The notes: generated by a model not told the origin, from the sequence alone. A DNA stretch of 64,000 bases from Coleofasciculus sp. FACHB-T130 (GCF_014695375.1 NZ_JACJOG010000046.1:223068-287067), one strand, 5' to 3'. Positions 37,108-47,528 are shown, counted from the stretch's first letter. Made by a program: numbers and translations.

Positions 37108-38646
37108 ATGATGACAGACCCCAACACCGATCGCTTACTCGCCAATCGCTATCAACTCTTAGGGTTGGTAGGCAAAGGCGCAATGGGTCGAGTGTATCAA
37201 GCCAGGGATATGTTACTGGGAGGTGTCACCGTCGCGGTTAAGTTCCTCTCTCAGACGCTACTAAACCAAAAAATGCGCGATCGCTTTGAGCGAGAAGCAA
37301 CCATCTGCGCTGTTTTGGGAGAAAAAAGTATTCACATTGTCCGAGTCAGGGATTATGGCGTGGACGAGAACGAAATCCCGTTCTACGTCATGGAATTTCT
37401 CCAAGGGGAGAGTCTGAGCGAGGTTCTCAAAGACCGGCCCCTGTCCTTGCCCCGATTTTTGAATATCACTCGCCAAATTTGTTTAGGGCTACAATGCGCT
37501 CACCAGGGCATCCTCATAGATGGTGAAGTCTGTCCGATTATTCATCGGGATATAAAGCCTAGTAATATTACAGTCGTTCAAGATACGACTTTAGGTGAGT
37601 TAGTCAAGATTCTGGATTTTGGCATCGCCAAGCTGCTCCAGTCCGACATCGCTCAGACTAACTCGTTTATGGGCACTTTAGCTTATTGTTCTCCAGAACA
37701 AATGGAGGGCAGAGAACTGGATAAGCGCTCTGACATTTATAGTCTGGGCGTAATGATGTTTGAGATGTTGACGGCTGAGATGCCCTTAATGGCAGAGACT
37801 CACTCGTTTGGCGGCTGGTATAAAGCTCATCACTTTATCCCCCCAAGAACTTTTGATTCGGTTAATCCCGATCTAAAATTGCCAAAATCTCTAGAAAGCT
37901 TAGTGATGAGCTGTTTGGCAAAAGTCCCTAGCGATCGCCCCCAAAATGCGGCTCAAGTGTTGCAAGCATTAGAGCCATTGGAGCAACGTTTTGGTCAAGG
38001 TCGGCAATTAGGTCAGCGGATTGGAGAAGTTCTATCTAAACTGCCCGTCGTAGCCGATCCCAAACCTAAGAACGCCCCGACAGCCGATGAAGTCTGCCGC
38101 TTAACTTCCTGGCCTAAAAACAAACCAATTGCAGAGATTGTATTTCCCCATCTACTTCGCACTAGCCGCGAAGTTTTACCTACCCTGTGGGTCATGCTTC
38201 ACAAACCGGAAATTCAGAATCGCCTGATCAGCACTCGCTACAATCAGTTTCTGTTTTTGATGTCTCCTCATCCCATGCTGCTGTGGATTACCGCCCTGCA
38301 CAACCGCGAACAAGGCCCTCGCTGGCTCAGTTGCTACCTGGATCTAAAAACTTCTATGGGTCAGGATATTGTGCGACAACTGGGAGAAAACGGGATTTAC
38401 CGGATTTTGTTCTTTGCTTTGGAGGAACCGCATCGGTGCGCGAATGTAATGATTTCCACAATTGCCCCTGTCCAACGCCAAATGTTGCAAGAGTGGGCAA
38501 ATACAAGCCAAACCTTACCCTCAGTGGCTCAGCCCCAAATGAGTAAAAGTCTGCTCAAGCAAGAGTTTGAGAAGCTAAAGCCCAAGATTTTGATGAAGCT
38601 GGAATCTGTTCAGACCGGAGATTATTCTTCGGATATCTCAGGATAG
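37108..38646 (+). CDS. Serine/threonine protein kinase with cyanobacterial C-terminal domain
   Basis: 512 residues; AGGAG precedes ATG 37108. The kinase domain (about 14-290) has the glycine loop GKGAMGRVY, catalytic Lys45 (VAVK), HRDIKPSN with Asp148, DFG at 170-172, and SPEQM in the activation segment. All active-site residues are present. A C-terminal domain (about 330-470, with PHLLRTSREVLPTLWVMLHKPE and LLWITALHNREQGPRWLSCYLDL) is not one I recognise. There are no transmembrane helices. The roughly 270 upstream bases (36835-37107) contain purine-rich imperfect direct repeats (TATGAAGT, TATAAAGT) and no gene. Confidence 0.9.
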   Translation: MMTDPNTDRLLANRYQLLGLVGKGAMGRVYQARDMLLGGVTVAVKFLSQTLLNQKMRDRFEREATICAVLGEKSIHIVRVRDYGVDENEIPFYVMEFLQGESLSEVLKDRPLSLPRFLNITRQICLGLQCAHQGILIDGEVCPIIHRDIKPSNITVVQDTTLGELVKILDFGIAKLLQSDIAQTNSFMGTLAYCSPEQMEGRELDKRSDIYSLGVMMFEMLTAEMPLMAETHSFGGWYKAHHFIPPRTFDSVNPDLKLPKSLESLVMSCLAKVPSDRPQNAAQVLQALEPLEQRFGQGRQLGQRIGEVLSKLPVVADPKPKNAPTADEVCRLTSWPKNKPIAEIVFPHLLRTSREVLPTLWVMLHKPEIQNRLISTRYNQFLFLMSPHPMLLWITALHNREQGPRWLSCYLDLKTSMGQDIVRQLGENGIYRILFFALEEPHRCANVMISTIAPVQRQMLQEWANTSQTLPSVAQPQMSKSLLKQEFEKLKPKILMKLESVQTGDYSSDISG

Positions 38647-39209
38647 TCTGGGTGCTGAGTTAGGGCAAGAGAGTCAGGAGTTCATGAAGAGTCCAATAGA
38701 CTCGCGCTTGATTGTTTTTAATTTTACACTTGATGCGATCGCGTCGCCTATGCCCGCAGGCGTGCCTGCAAAGCGTCTATTCGCTAGCGGTTCTCGCTTT
38801 CGCTCATGTCTGCACAGCGATCAAGCTGTCGCATTTATTTTTGTAGTATGAAAATTTTTGTAGTACGAAAACCTAAACTCAAAAAACCAATTTCGCTTAT
38901 GCCAGTACTGCCAAACTTGTCATAAACTATTCAACTTCATGTCAAAACTCTGAAAAATCGGTACCAATTCAGCAAGCTTGACACGCCAACCGAGAAATCT
39001 TGGTCTACGTTCATCTACTTAAACACGCTTCCTTACTACAAGATATTATCTTTGTCCTTCGGATATTTAAATAGACAACGCTTCCAACCGTAAGCAATTT
39101 CCTAAAACTCAACTTTCTTGAAACTGAAGTTGACGCCCCAGCACCCCCAGCTTCTTTCCCCTGAGGAACAAAGCAAGAGACGGAGGTCGCCCACTGCGAC
39201 ACGGATACT
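38647..39209. other. Intergenic region between convergent genes
   Basis: 563 bases between the Ser/Thr kinase and nblA, which converge. Contains a GC-rich patch at 38745-38800 with HIP1-like and CAGGCGTGCCTG palindromes (repeat-like). The rest is AT-rich. A 63-codon minus frame at 39011-39202 is not supported. No RNA gene seen. Confidence 0.4.
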
Positions 39210-39404
39210 CTATTCCTGAGGATTTGGCTCTAAGCCCCATTGGTGCTTCAGAAGATGCTTGTATGTAGCTTCGCGCATCACCATTTGTTCATAGAGTTTG
39301 ACCAAGAAGTGCTGAGCTTGTTCGCGGCTCATATTCTCCACTTGGCTTTCAAAGGAACGGATGCTGAATTGTTGTTCGAGAGACAGTTCGATAGGTTGGT
39401 TCAT
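39210..39404 (-). CDS. nblA: Phycobilisome degradation protein NblA
   Basis: 64 residues from ATG 39404, preceded by GGAG seven bases upstream; the longer open frame to 39572 is upstream noncoding DNA. The sequence is diagnostic: LSLEQQFSIRSFESQVENMSREQAQHFLVKLYEQMVMREATYKHLLKHQWG. NblA dimers bind phycobiliproteins and the ClpC chaperone, guiding phycobilisomes to proteolysis during nitrogen or sulfur starvation. Transcription is normally starvation-induced. A 20-base inverted repeat overlaps the probable promoter about 100 bases upstream. Confidence 0.95.
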   Translation of the reverse strand: MNQPIELSLEQQFSIRSFESQVENMSREQAQHFLVKLYEQMVMREATYKHLLKHQWGLEPNPQE

Positions 39405-39500
39405 GGTAAGCTCCGACTTTAGAGAGAGTGTATGTTTATCAATCGCTGAAGCACTCACAGGGTAAGGGCTGAACATCGCTGAACCGTCTAACCATTTCCC

Positions 39501-39532
39501 TGTTATTACGAAAGATAACAATAATTTGACAA
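39501..39532 (-). promoter_or_regulatory. Candidate operator/promoter of nblA
   Basis: TGTTAT-N8-ATAACA (39501-39520) is a perfect 6-bp inverted repeat. On the minus strand it lies between a TTGTCA -35-like hexamer (39532-39527) and a GTAATA/TAATAA -10-like element (about 39509-39503) at 17-18 bp spacing. It does not match the NtcA consensus. The bound regulator is unknown. Confidence 0.45.
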
Positions 39533-39572
39533 AATGCCCATCTTTCTTTGTGTATACTTCAGTTGATCCCAA

Positions 39573-40256
39573 AGATGGAATATGTCCCCAGAAAGTTTCA
39601 TCTAGGGTTGAGGTAGTTTTAGCAAGTTGTTGGAGGGAAAATTGCTCATCACGAACAAACGGCTAAGTAAATATACTTACTAAGCCATAGCAGTGCCGCT
39701 CTTCAACCACTGGAGACGCAATGCAGTTCCCTAAACACATTGCATTCAACACATTTGCTCTCTCAAGTGACTCTACCCACCCAGAGGATGTCTGAGAAGT
39801 CGGTTATGGCACCATCCAGTCGGTACTGCCTTTTCTGCATTTGGGCGACTTATGCGGTAGCCGCCCCTACGATAGGCTCATCGAGCAATCCTCAAGGGTT
39901 GTCAGAATTAATCGCATTAGCGATCTCGTAGTGGAGCAGTATGGCGCTCAGCTTGCGCCTTCGCACTGCATAGCGCTAAGGAAGGGAAAGAAGAGAGATG
40001 GAAGATTTCATGAATGATTTAAGATGAATGGCGCTGACTTAAGCCCTGAACTAAAACCCTAAACTAAAGTTTGGGCTAAGAGCTAAGGTCAGTTAAAACT
40101 GACTAAAATACTGCCAGAACAAAAGCTTTCAACCTGTGAAAACAGGTTAAAAGCTTTAAGGTGAGAGATTTATCTCAAGGCTCTTATGTCAGTGCCATTC
40201 GATTTAAAATGGCTATACTACTTTTCAAATATCCTCTTAAACTGATATCTGAGAGA
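39573..40256. other. Intergenic region with 3' hairpins of ldh
   Basis: About 680 bases. The ldh-proximal part has GTCAGTT-AA-AACTGAC (40087-40102) and a long hairpin, 40122-40137 with 40142-40157 (AAAGCTTT...AACCTGT), followed by TTTTGTT on the minus strand; this is a plausible ldh terminator. The 39780-39990 part contains short plus-strand frames without support. No gene was called. Confidence 0.5.
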
Positions 40257-41252
40257 TTAAAGGTTGACTTGCTGAATCGTTTGGCGCAGGATTTGACTAG
40301 ATCGTTGCAATTGTTCTGACTCTGTAGGGGTCAAAGAGAAATTCAGAACCCTGGTAACACCCTGACGATTTACGACCGCAGGCAAACTCAGACAAACATC
40401 ATTAATTCCGTGAAGACCATTTATCAAACTACTAACAGTCAAAACTCTGTTTTGATTGCGTAAAATTGCTTGCACAATCTGAGTAACCCCTAAACCAATC
40501 GCGTAGCAAGTTGCTCCTTTGCGTTGGATAATCTCATAGGCGGCGTTCTTGACCTGTTGAAAAATCTCGTCAATTTGTGCAGTTTTCGTTAAATCATTAT
40601 TGTCATGAACATCTAATAAATTCATTCCCGCAATATTGGCTTTGCTCCAAACGGGAACTTCACTGTCTCCATGTTCCCCAATAATGTATGCGTGCAAACT
40701 ACGCGGGTCAACTTGTAACTTTTGGGCTAACAGATAGCGAAAACGAGCTGTATCTAACACCGTGCCCGAACCAATCACACTAGAACTCGGCAACCCAGAA
40801 AGCTTCCAGGAAACATAGGTCATGATATCTACTGGATTCGAGACGATTAAGAGAATCGCTCCTGGAGAACATCTCACGATTTCTGGAATCAAATTTTTAA
40901 AGATTTCGATGTTGCGCTGCACCAAACTTAACCGATTTTCTCCAGGCTTTTGTTTTGCTCCTGCTGTAACAATTACAATATCCGCATTTTCCCCCTCTTC
41001 TAGGGTTCCTGCTCGTACTAAGCTGGGTTCGACAAAGGGTAGCCCGTGGACTAAATCCATGACTTCCCCTTCTAGCTTTTCTCGATTAACATCAACAATC
41101 ACCATTTCATCCAAGGTGTTTTGAATCAGGATTGAGTAAGCGCAAGCCATTCCTACCTGACCTGCACCAATAATGACTCCCTTCCGGGGACGACGAGCGA
41201 TCGCTAAGTCAAGATTAGTCTCGGTAGGGGTTGTAAATAATTCTTCAAACAT
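40257..41252 (-). CDS. ldh: L-lactate dehydrogenase
   Basis: 331 residues. NAD-binding GAGQVG (29-34) with acidic Asp54 (VIVDVN) favours NAD. Substrate residues: Gln101 ([12 protein letters not shown]), which favours lactate over malate, catalytic Arg107, Asp167, Arg170 and catalytic His194 in IGEHGDSE. The enzyme reduces pyruvate to lactate in fermentative metabolism in the dark. A hairpin with T-rich flank downstream suggests its own transcript. Confidence 0.93.
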   Translation of the reverse strand: MFEELFTTPTETNLDLAIARRPRKGVIIGAGQVGMACAYSILIQNTLDEMVIVDVNREKLEGEVMDLVHGLPFVEPSLVRAGTLEEGENADIVIVTAGAKQKPGENRLSLVQRNIEIFKNLIPEIVRCSPGAILLIVSNPVDIMTYVSWKLSGLPSSSVIGSGTVLDTARFRYLLAQKLQVDPRSLHAYIIGEHGDSEVPVWSKANIAGMNLLDVHDNNDLTKTAQIDEIFQQVKNAAYEIIQRKGATCYAIGLGVTQIVQAILRNQNRVLTVSSLINGLHGINDVCLSLPAVVNRQGVTRVLNFSLTPTESEQLQRSSQILRQTIQQVNL

Positions 41253-41432
41253 ATCTATCTGATGGAAAATGTCGTTGATGTAATGATATCGAAAACCAAT
41301 CCTTTTCAGATAAAGCTAACCTTCTTTTCCTTTAATTATTTTTATCATTGTGTCTCAACAACAGTCTTTTAGCGTCTCCAGAATGTTTTGGGAACGCTAA
41401 ACCACGGCGTTAATTTTAACAATTCGCTACTT

Positions 41433-43121
41433 CTATGAAACCTTGTTTAACTCGATTCTTTCTCTATCAAAAGTTTTATTTCCGTAGTCACTACTAAACA
41501 AATCAAAAATAATAGATAACGCTCCATGGGCAAGTTGTTTTACATGAAGCAAGCTAAAATTATTTTTAGTACATACATATATTTTTTCTATTTTGTAGGG
41601 ACTTTTAGTTTCATTACTTTCAATAAAATTTTCATCAATGACTATCTTTTGTAATATGTTCATAGCAAATTTACTTAAAGATGCATAGGCGATACCGCTA
41701 GAAGTAAGCTGAAACACTTTAGCCGATGGAGATTGCTCGTGGGATAACTTGAAAGCAGCTCCCATGTGTACATCTCCGCTCAAAAATACAATAGGTTTCT
41801 TGGTTTTTTGGGAAACCTCAAAAACCTTCTTTAATAGTTGATCTCGTTCTGCCCAATTAGATTTATGATCCCAATGATCTCGTAAATCATCAGTGTACTT
41901 CCAATAGGGGATGTCTAAATTATTAACAGCAAAGCTCTTAAAGTGAACGACTGGAACTGGCGACACAATAAATAAAACGCGGGATTCAGAATCATATTGG
42001 GAATTTAGCCAACCGTCAAAACGTTTCCACTGCTCGGCACCTAAAAGACGCAGCTCTTGCCGGTTATAATCATGATGTCCCCTCATATCTAATACATAAA
42101 AACTACAGAATCCACAATTGAACTGATAGTCAAATTGATCAATACTGGTATCTGTAGGAGGATTATGAGAATGTTCGTATTCTTGATAAACTTGCTTAGC
42201 AGCCTCAAACATTTCATTTGCTAGCCGCAAATGTTCTTGAGTATTTCGCAACTGCCATGAAGTATCTAGCTGTGCGGCTAATTCATTGGGTGTATAAGAA
42301 CCCCAGCCATCCATAATTTCATGGTCATCCCATATCATATAGGTGGGAAAAGTTTGAAAAAGTTGTTGCACCTGGGGGATGCCCCAATAACCCCGATAGA
42401 TATCTCGATACCAGGAAATCATATCGATTTTAGAAGGGTTTTGTTTTTTGTTCTTCTTCAACCAGCTCCAGATATTTAATTGTTTATTTCCTTCTCCATC
42501 CACATATACTTGGTCGCCAGTACCTATCAAAAAATTTGCATTTGTATCCAATAATTCTTGCTTAAATTTATCCCACATTTCCAAATTGAGGAGCTGATGC
42601 TCGTCGTAAGGCATATGGCAACTGAACATCCCAAAATTCACCTCTGTGGGATGTTCTGGAAAGGTTTGAAATGACAGGTTTTGTTCGTTGCCCAGTTCCC
42701 AGGGTTTTTCTCTATCCAAGTGAAATAGAGCGTAATAATAGCGAGTATCGGGTTGGAGATTTTTTAGGTCTACTACACCTGTTAAGTCATGCTCTTGATT
42801 AAGTTGGAGTGGGACAAGAGTAACGCTATAAATTTCTTGGGAAGTACTTGGAGAGGTTAATCGCAACCAATGCCCTTTTTCGTCGTTGATTATCTCCGGA
42901 GTGCCATTGGTAGGAATTCGATGGCGAGAAAATACTAGCCAGTAATCTCCAGGAGAAGACGCCCGGAACCACAGGCGGGTGCTAGTGGGAGTAGTATGCC
43001 CAATGATACTGGCACAATCGAGACGGGAATTGGGCCAGGGGCGCTGTTCGGGGTCATAAAAATTGAGGTGGGACAAGGTCAAATTGAAACTCGGCTTTGA
43101 TAGAATGTCTGCGAATTTCAA
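41433..43121 (-). CDS. phoD: PhoD-like metallophosphatase
   Basis: 562 residues from ATG 43121. Metallophosphatase motifs: GTGDQVYVDGEG, IWDDHEIMDGWG, and LSGDVHMGAAF near the C terminus, matching the PhoD-like group with calcium/iron metal sites. There is an N-terminal fibronectin-like beta domain (about 35-155) as in alkaline phosphatase D. No twin-arginine signal or other secretion signal is visible, so unlike classical PhoD it may be cytoplasmic. A phosphodiesterase or phosphomonoesterase role is inferred. The region is AT-richer than neighbours. Confidence 0.82.
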   Translation of the reverse strand: MKFADILSKPSFNLTLSHLNFYDPEQRPWPNSRLDCASIIGHTTPTSTRLWFRASSPGDYWLVFSRHRIPTNGTPEIINDEKGHWLRLTSPSTSQEIYSVTLVPLQLNQEHDLTGVVDLKNLQPDTRYYYALFHLDREKPWELGNEQNLSFQTFPEHPTEVNFGMFSCHMPYDEHQLLNLEMWDKFKQELLDTNANFLIGTGDQVYVDGEGNKQLNIWSWLKKNKKQNPSKIDMISWYRDIYRGYWGIPQVQQLFQTFPTYMIWDDHEIMDGWGSYTPNELAAQLDTSWQLRNTQEHLRLANEMFEAAKQVYQEYEHSHNPPTDTSIDQFDYQFNCGFCSFYVLDMRGHHDYNRQELRLLGAEQWKRFDGWLNSQYDSESRVLFIVSPVPVVHFKSFAVNNLDIPYWKYTDDLRDHWDHKSNWAERDQLLKKVFEVSQKTKKPIVFLSGDVHMGAAFKLSHEQSPSAKVFQLTSSGIAYASLSKFAMNILQKIVIDENFIESNETKSPYKIEKIYVCTKNNFSLLHVKQLAHGALSIIFDLFSSDYGNKTFDRERIELNKVS

Positions 43122-43274
43122 TATTAACTAGAAACGGTTGATATTGATGGTTTAGCGGACATTTAGCTGACAAACACAAGGAACCGAATCATCGGCGCGA
43201 TATACTTTGCGATCGCGCGTTATTCCTCTCGCTGCTTTTTTTGGCTTCTAACTGCTGCCCAGAACCCTTATAAA

Positions 43275-44621
43275 TCAAACGCTGTCAGTCACGCTGCTAA
43301 AATTAAACGCCCTCACTCGTACCCCAGGCACAACACTGCTGCCGTAGCGTTGGACTGTACTCAGAGCATCCACATCCCGCAGCATTTCAGGCAAACTCTG
43401 GTTAAAGCGCAAGTTTTTAATCGGGTAAGCAATTTGACCATTCTCGATCCAGAAGGTGCCATCACGACTCATTCCCGTTACGACTAATGATCGAGGATTC
43501 ACATAGCGCACGTACCAAGCCCGACTCACCAAAATTCCTCGCTCTGTCTGGGCGATTAGGTCAGCTAGACTTCGATCTGAGCCAGTCATCACAATTGGAT
43601 ACATCGCGCCTGTCGGCTTTTTGCCCTGCTGTGCCGCCCAGTAGCGGCTATAGGAAAGCGTTTGAGGGATACCGTCCTGAATGACTTCTTTGTAGTCATT
43701 GCTTAATCCATCGCCAAAGAAAGTGCCTAACTGCAACAGAGGATGAGCGGCATTTCGCTGTACTTGTACGATGGGGCTAAACATTGCTTCGCCCAAACGG
43801 TTACCCGCGGGTTTGCCTGACTCATCAGTGCGAGACATAAACGACCGCCCTTCATCTGCTGCGCGTGCATCCAAATTCCAGACGATCCAAGGGAGCAAAG
43901 CAGCAAAAGCGGCTCCATCAAAGACAACTGGATACGCGCCAGGATGGACTTCGCGGGGTTGGCGCGACTTGATTGCCCGCTCAATTAGCTGCTGGGTTAA
44001 TTCCTCAATTGGCAACTGTTCAAGCGCCCAAGCGGAGCGATTAGACCACGAGGAACCATCCCCAATGCGAGAGGTAAAGCTGAAATCTGCCTCTGTAGTT
44101 TGATTGCAAGCGCGTAGTCCCCGCGAATTCCCGATCGCATATAAGTTCGTTTCTGTACTCAGGGTTCCCGAACCATCCACTCCTGCCTTCGCACTCATGG
44201 CACACACACGCTGGATAATTTCGCCTCGTGCTAGCGGTGAAAGGGTTGCCGTTACCTCATCGAAGGCTGGGATGCGATCTTCGTAAACTTGAGGTTCTAG
44301 CAGTGGCACCCACTCCGGATCTTCTGGGGCGAAACGGGCAAGTTCTTCCGAGCGTTTGATGGCGGATGCGATCGCATCTGAATCTAAATCTGTTGTAGAA
44401 CTAGAGGCACTCTTGCGTCCGAAGTAACTGGTGATGGTGAGCTTAAACTGAGTGCTACTAATATTTTGGCTAATTTGATTTTCCGAGAAGCGGCTGAGGG
44501 ATTCTTCACCAGTGCTGAGGCTGACAAATACCTCCTCGGCTTCCGACTGTTTAATAACTTCTTCTAATAGAGAGATCGCCCGATCTTTACTGATTAAACT
44601 GGGTCCTTTTGCTAGAGTCAC
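43275..44621 (-). CDS. pmbA: TldE/PmbA-like metalloprotease partner
   Basis: 448 residues from GTG 44621. Family features: N-terminal alpha/beta domain (SEAEEVFVSLSTGEESLSRFSENQISQN), central PGAYPVVFDGAAFAALL and C-terminal GILVSRAWYVRYVNPRSLVVTGMSRDG. It lacks the HExxxH zinc motif, as expected for the TldE subunit that forms a heterodimeric protease with TldD. TldD-TldE trims unfolded peptides and can process leader peptides (microcin B17 is the classic case). The TldD gene is 3.5 kb away on the same strand, with two opposite-strand genes inserted between. Confidence 0.88.
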   Translation of the reverse strand: MTLAKGPSLISKDRAISLLEEVIKQSEAEEVFVSLSTGEESLSRFSENQISQNISSTQFKLTITSYFGRKSASSSTTDLDSDAIASAIKRSEELARFAPEDPEWVPLLEPQVYEDRIPAFDEVTATLSPLARGEIIQRVCAMSAKAGVDGSGTLSTETNLYAIGNSRGLRACNQTTEADFSFTSRIGDGSSWSNRSAWALEQLPIEELTQQLIERAIKSRQPREVHPGAYPVVFDGAAFAALLPWIVWNLDARAADEGRSFMSRTDESGKPAGNRLGEAMFSPIVQVQRNAAHPLLQLGTFFGDGLSNDYKEVIQDGIPQTLSYSRYWAAQQGKKPTGAMYPIVMTGSDRSLADLIAQTERGILVSRAWYVRYVNPRSLVVTGMSRDGTFWIENGQIAYPIKNLRFNQSLPEMLRDVDALSTVQRYGSSVVPGVRVRAFNFSSVTDSV

Positions 44622-44946
44622 GATAATCCTGAGATTTGTGGATGGTTGAGTGTGGGATGAAGCGATGCGATCGCGTTTTGATTTCGGGTGCGAGGCTTTT
44701 CAAATGCCAATCAACAAAATAATTAAAACCTCTATTCCAGAGTGCCAGATTATTCGTAAATTCAGCAACGCTGCAACAGTCAGTCGTTCTGATGTCCGTG
44801 AGTTTTCTATCTTTACATCCCAATTAGGTTATCCTAGCTTGCTTTATTCTAGTTACAAAATATTACATTTATGCTAAAACAAGGTACTAAAGATAGTATT
44901 GACAAGAAAGAAATATTATTTTGCAATTCTGGAATAGAGGCGAGAG
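44622..44946. other. Divergent promoter region, tldE and eCIS-type gene
   Basis: 325 bases with no supported gene; small plus-strand frames at 44650-44877 lack coding character. The stretch before 44947 ends with GAGGCGAGAG, a plausible ribosome binding site for the DUF4157 gene. AT-rich elements near 44840-44900 may hold promoters for both directions. Confidence 0.4.
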
Positions 44947-47430
44947 ATGACCTACGAAAGAATACGAAAATCTTCTTCTTGGAATCCCGCTTCTAGCCAG
45001 AAAAACAGCCACAGCATTCAGTCGCGCCCTTTTGCAATCCAACCAAAACCTGATTCGCAGCTGCCTCCTACCCAGCAGGAAATAGAAAATCAAGCATTTG
45101 ACCAGCATAAGTTTGAGGCGACCGGGCTAGAAATACAGGCGAAACTAGGCAGCATAACGCCAGAGGGACAGGAACGACTAACGGTATTACAGGCAAAGAT
45201 GGATGCCTTTTGGCAGCAGAAAAGAGAAATTACGCAACGCCAAGGCATTAACTTATTGGAAATCCCCAACCTATTTGCTCCCCGCCAAATAGCGACACCC
45301 CAACCAATTCAGGCAAAACTGACGATTGGAGAACCAGGGGATCGGTACGAACAAGAGGCAGATCGAGTAGCGGCTCAAGTCGTGAGTCAGATTAATAACG
45401 CACCTGCGCCTAAACAGTCAGCTTCGGGTGAAACTGTCCAGCGAGACGAAATGCCCCAACTGGATGAGGAGGAAAAACTCCAGCAGAAACCAGAAGGCAG
45501 CATCCAGCGGCAAGATACGCCCCAACTCGATGAAGAAGACGAACTCCAGATGAAGCCAATAGTGCAGTGTCAGTCTGGAGCGGATGGAATGGCTGCAACA
45601 GCGGATCTGGAAACATCCATCCAACAAGCCAAAGGTAGCGGACAACCGCTCTCAGAAAGCATCCGAGAACCAATGGAAAAGGCTTTTGGCGCAGACTTCA
45701 GTAGTGTCAAAATTCATACTGATGCCCAATCTCACCAGCTAAATCAATCAATTCAAGCCAAAGCTTTCACTACGGGTCAAGATATCTTTTTTCGCCAGGG
45801 GGAATACAATCCAGGGAGCCGCGGGGGACAAGAATTGTTGGCGCACGAGTTAACTCATGTGGTGCAGCAGAATGGGGGTCAGGTACAGCGGCAAATACAG
45901 AAATCATCTGAATTGTCCCCTGGCTCTCAAATCATGAGATTGAATGATACGCAGACTGGGGAACTGCCACTCATTCAAGCAAAAGAAATTATGGGAGTGA
46001 AAGCGTTTCAAGCAGCAACTTCGGTTTCCTTCTCCCGTCGTCCATCCGAACTAAAAAAAGTTGATGAAGCACTGAAGAAAGTACAACAGGCAGGTACAGA
46101 TAGCATTCTGCTGGTTGAGTTATTAGAGGCAATCGATCGCTGTCTAGATAAATTCTCAGATCTGCATCCTAGAAGATCGGGCGTTATTAGCTTGCGCGAC
46201 CAAGTTATAGAACAGCAGACAGAAATTAGCCTGAAACTTCAAGATAATGACCAGCAGGCTCCAGCGGAAGGAAGAAGCCGAAGTGGAGCTTTTTCTGCTG
46301 AGAAACAAAGTGTTGGCAAAGGCAGCAATTTTAGTGATTTTGACAGCAAGCAATATCGAGTGTCAGGGCGATCGCCAAATCGGATAATTGAGGAGGTTAA
46401 GCGCACGCAATTAGGAAATGGGAAAGTCGTTTATTTCGCAATGGGTTTGGTGACTGGTTTTAACGGCAAAGCACCTCGCGTAGCACCCTATCCACAACCC
46501 GTCTCTCTAGGAGATTGGTACCCCTCTGTAACTCATATCAATGGTATGCAAGTAGCGCCAAAATCGGGACTTTTAAGCGCCGCAGCATTGCAAGAATCAG
46601 TCAACGAAGCGCTAGATGCTCAAGACGATGCCGCATTAGGACAGAATGCCATAGATGTTCTTTACACCTATAGCGCTCAACGGGGTGGTGTGGTAGCCGA
46701 TCTGATTGACTGCCTCAAAGGAAAAGTCCAAGTTGACGACGAAGCAACAGAGAAGCAGGAAGAAATCATGCTAGATGCGGTGCGCCGCAAAACACGGGTT
46801 ACTGTTTCTGCTCACAGCCGAGGAACGATTAAAACTGACAATGCAGTTAGAAATGTACACGAAGTTTTGAAACAAGAATATCTATTATTAGCAAGACAAG
46901 ACCCCGCAGTTCTCAAAATCTATCAAGATTTTGCTCTGTTCTATCAAGAAAATGATATGGGACTAGGTATAGACCCAGAAATATTAGCGGCGGCGGCGCG
47001 AGAGGAAGCAGCTAAGAGGATGGCTAGCGATCGCGCTAAGGAGGATATGAATACTTATATCCAATTAATTTTTGCCGGAAATGCTGTACAGCATCCGTCT
47101 TCAATATTAAAAACTGACCTATATGTGGGTGGGTTTGACCCAGTTAGTTTTGCCGTCGGGACTTATAGCCACATTGGTAGTAAGATAGACTCTGCTATTG
47201 GTACGGGTGGACACGCTAAATCAACAGTTCATAGCGTGGGTAAAACTAAGGGACATGGTTTTGTCGGGAATTATGTTCCCGATGTTAGCGATAAAATTGC
47301 TGAAGACTTAAGCGGACGGGAAGATATCCAAGACAAGCGAGCTAACCAAGTTTTATCTAATATTGATCCCGAAAGGTTAGCAGAATTAGAGCAAATGGGT
47401 AACAACTCTAGAAGACGTAGGGGTAGGTAG
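44947..47430 (+). CDS. eCIS-type DUF4157 protein with hydrolase-like C terminus (candidate injected effector)
   Basis: 827 residues from ATG 44947. An N-terminal disordered region contains LTIGEPGDRYEQEADRVA and tandem QR..PQLDEEDELQ.KP repeats (about 163-205), as in extracellular contractile injection system-associated proteins. The DUF4157 domain follows (about 220-320), with RGGQELLAHELTHVVQQ carrying HExxH at 300-304. The C-terminal 350 residues contain VTHINGMQVAP and VTVSAHSRGTI with a candidate nucleophile Ser624, reminiscent of alpha/beta-hydrolase effectors with an HSQG/HSRG elbow. The last part has FVGNYVPDVSDK and a basic tail. A small chaperone-like gene follows 98 bases later. 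Toxin function is inferred. Confidence 0.8.
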   Translation: MTYERIRKSSSWNPASSQKNSHSIQSRPFAIQPKPDSQLPPTQQEIENQAFDQHKFEATGLEIQAKLGSITPEGQERLTVLQAKMDAFWQQKREITQRQGINLLEIPNLFAPRQIATPQPIQAKLTIGEPGDRYEQEADRVAAQVVSQINNAPAPKQSASGETVQRDEMPQLDEEEKLQQKPEGSIQRQDTPQLDEEDELQMKPIVQCQSGADGMAATADLETSIQQAKGSGQPLSESIREPMEKAFGADFSSVKIHTDAQSHQLNQSIQAKAFTTGQDIFFRQGEYNPGSRGGQELLAHELTHVVQQNGGQVQRQIQKSSELSPGSQIMRLNDTQTGELPLIQAKEIMGVKAFQAATSVSFSRRPSELKKVDEALKKVQQAGTDSILLVELLEAIDRCLDKFSDLHPRRSGVISLRDQVIEQQTEISLKLQDNDQQAPAEGRSRSGAFSAEKQSVGKGSNFSDFDSKQYRVSGRSPNRIIEEVKRTQLGNGKVVYFAMGLVTGFNGKAPRVAPYPQPVSLGDWYPSVTHINGMQVAPKSGLLSAAALQESVNEALDAQDDAALGQNAIDVLYTYSAQRGGVVADLIDCLKGKVQVDDEATEKQEEIMLDAVRRKTRVTVSAHSRGTIKTDNAVRNVHEVLKQEYLLLARQDPAVLKIYQDFALFYQENDMGLGIDPEILAAAAREEAAKRMASDRAKEDMNTYIQLIFAGNAVQHPSSILKTDLYVGGFDPVSFAVGTYSHIGSKIDSAIGTGGHAKSTVHSVGKTKGHGFVGNYVPDVSDKIAEDLSGREDIQDKRANQVLSNIDPERLAELEQMGNNSRRRRGR

Positions 47431-47528
47431 GTTCGATCGATTAGCGATCGCGTTTCTACTTAATGATTTGAATTTGCTTTTTCTGCTGTAAATAGTAGGG
47501 AAAACTATATTTTATTCAGGTCAAAATT

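Noticed and set aside
39405..39572. N-terminal extension of NblA to 120 residues
   Set aside because: A GGAG site and ATG at 39404 give the canonical 64-residue protein; the extension runs through the promoter region.
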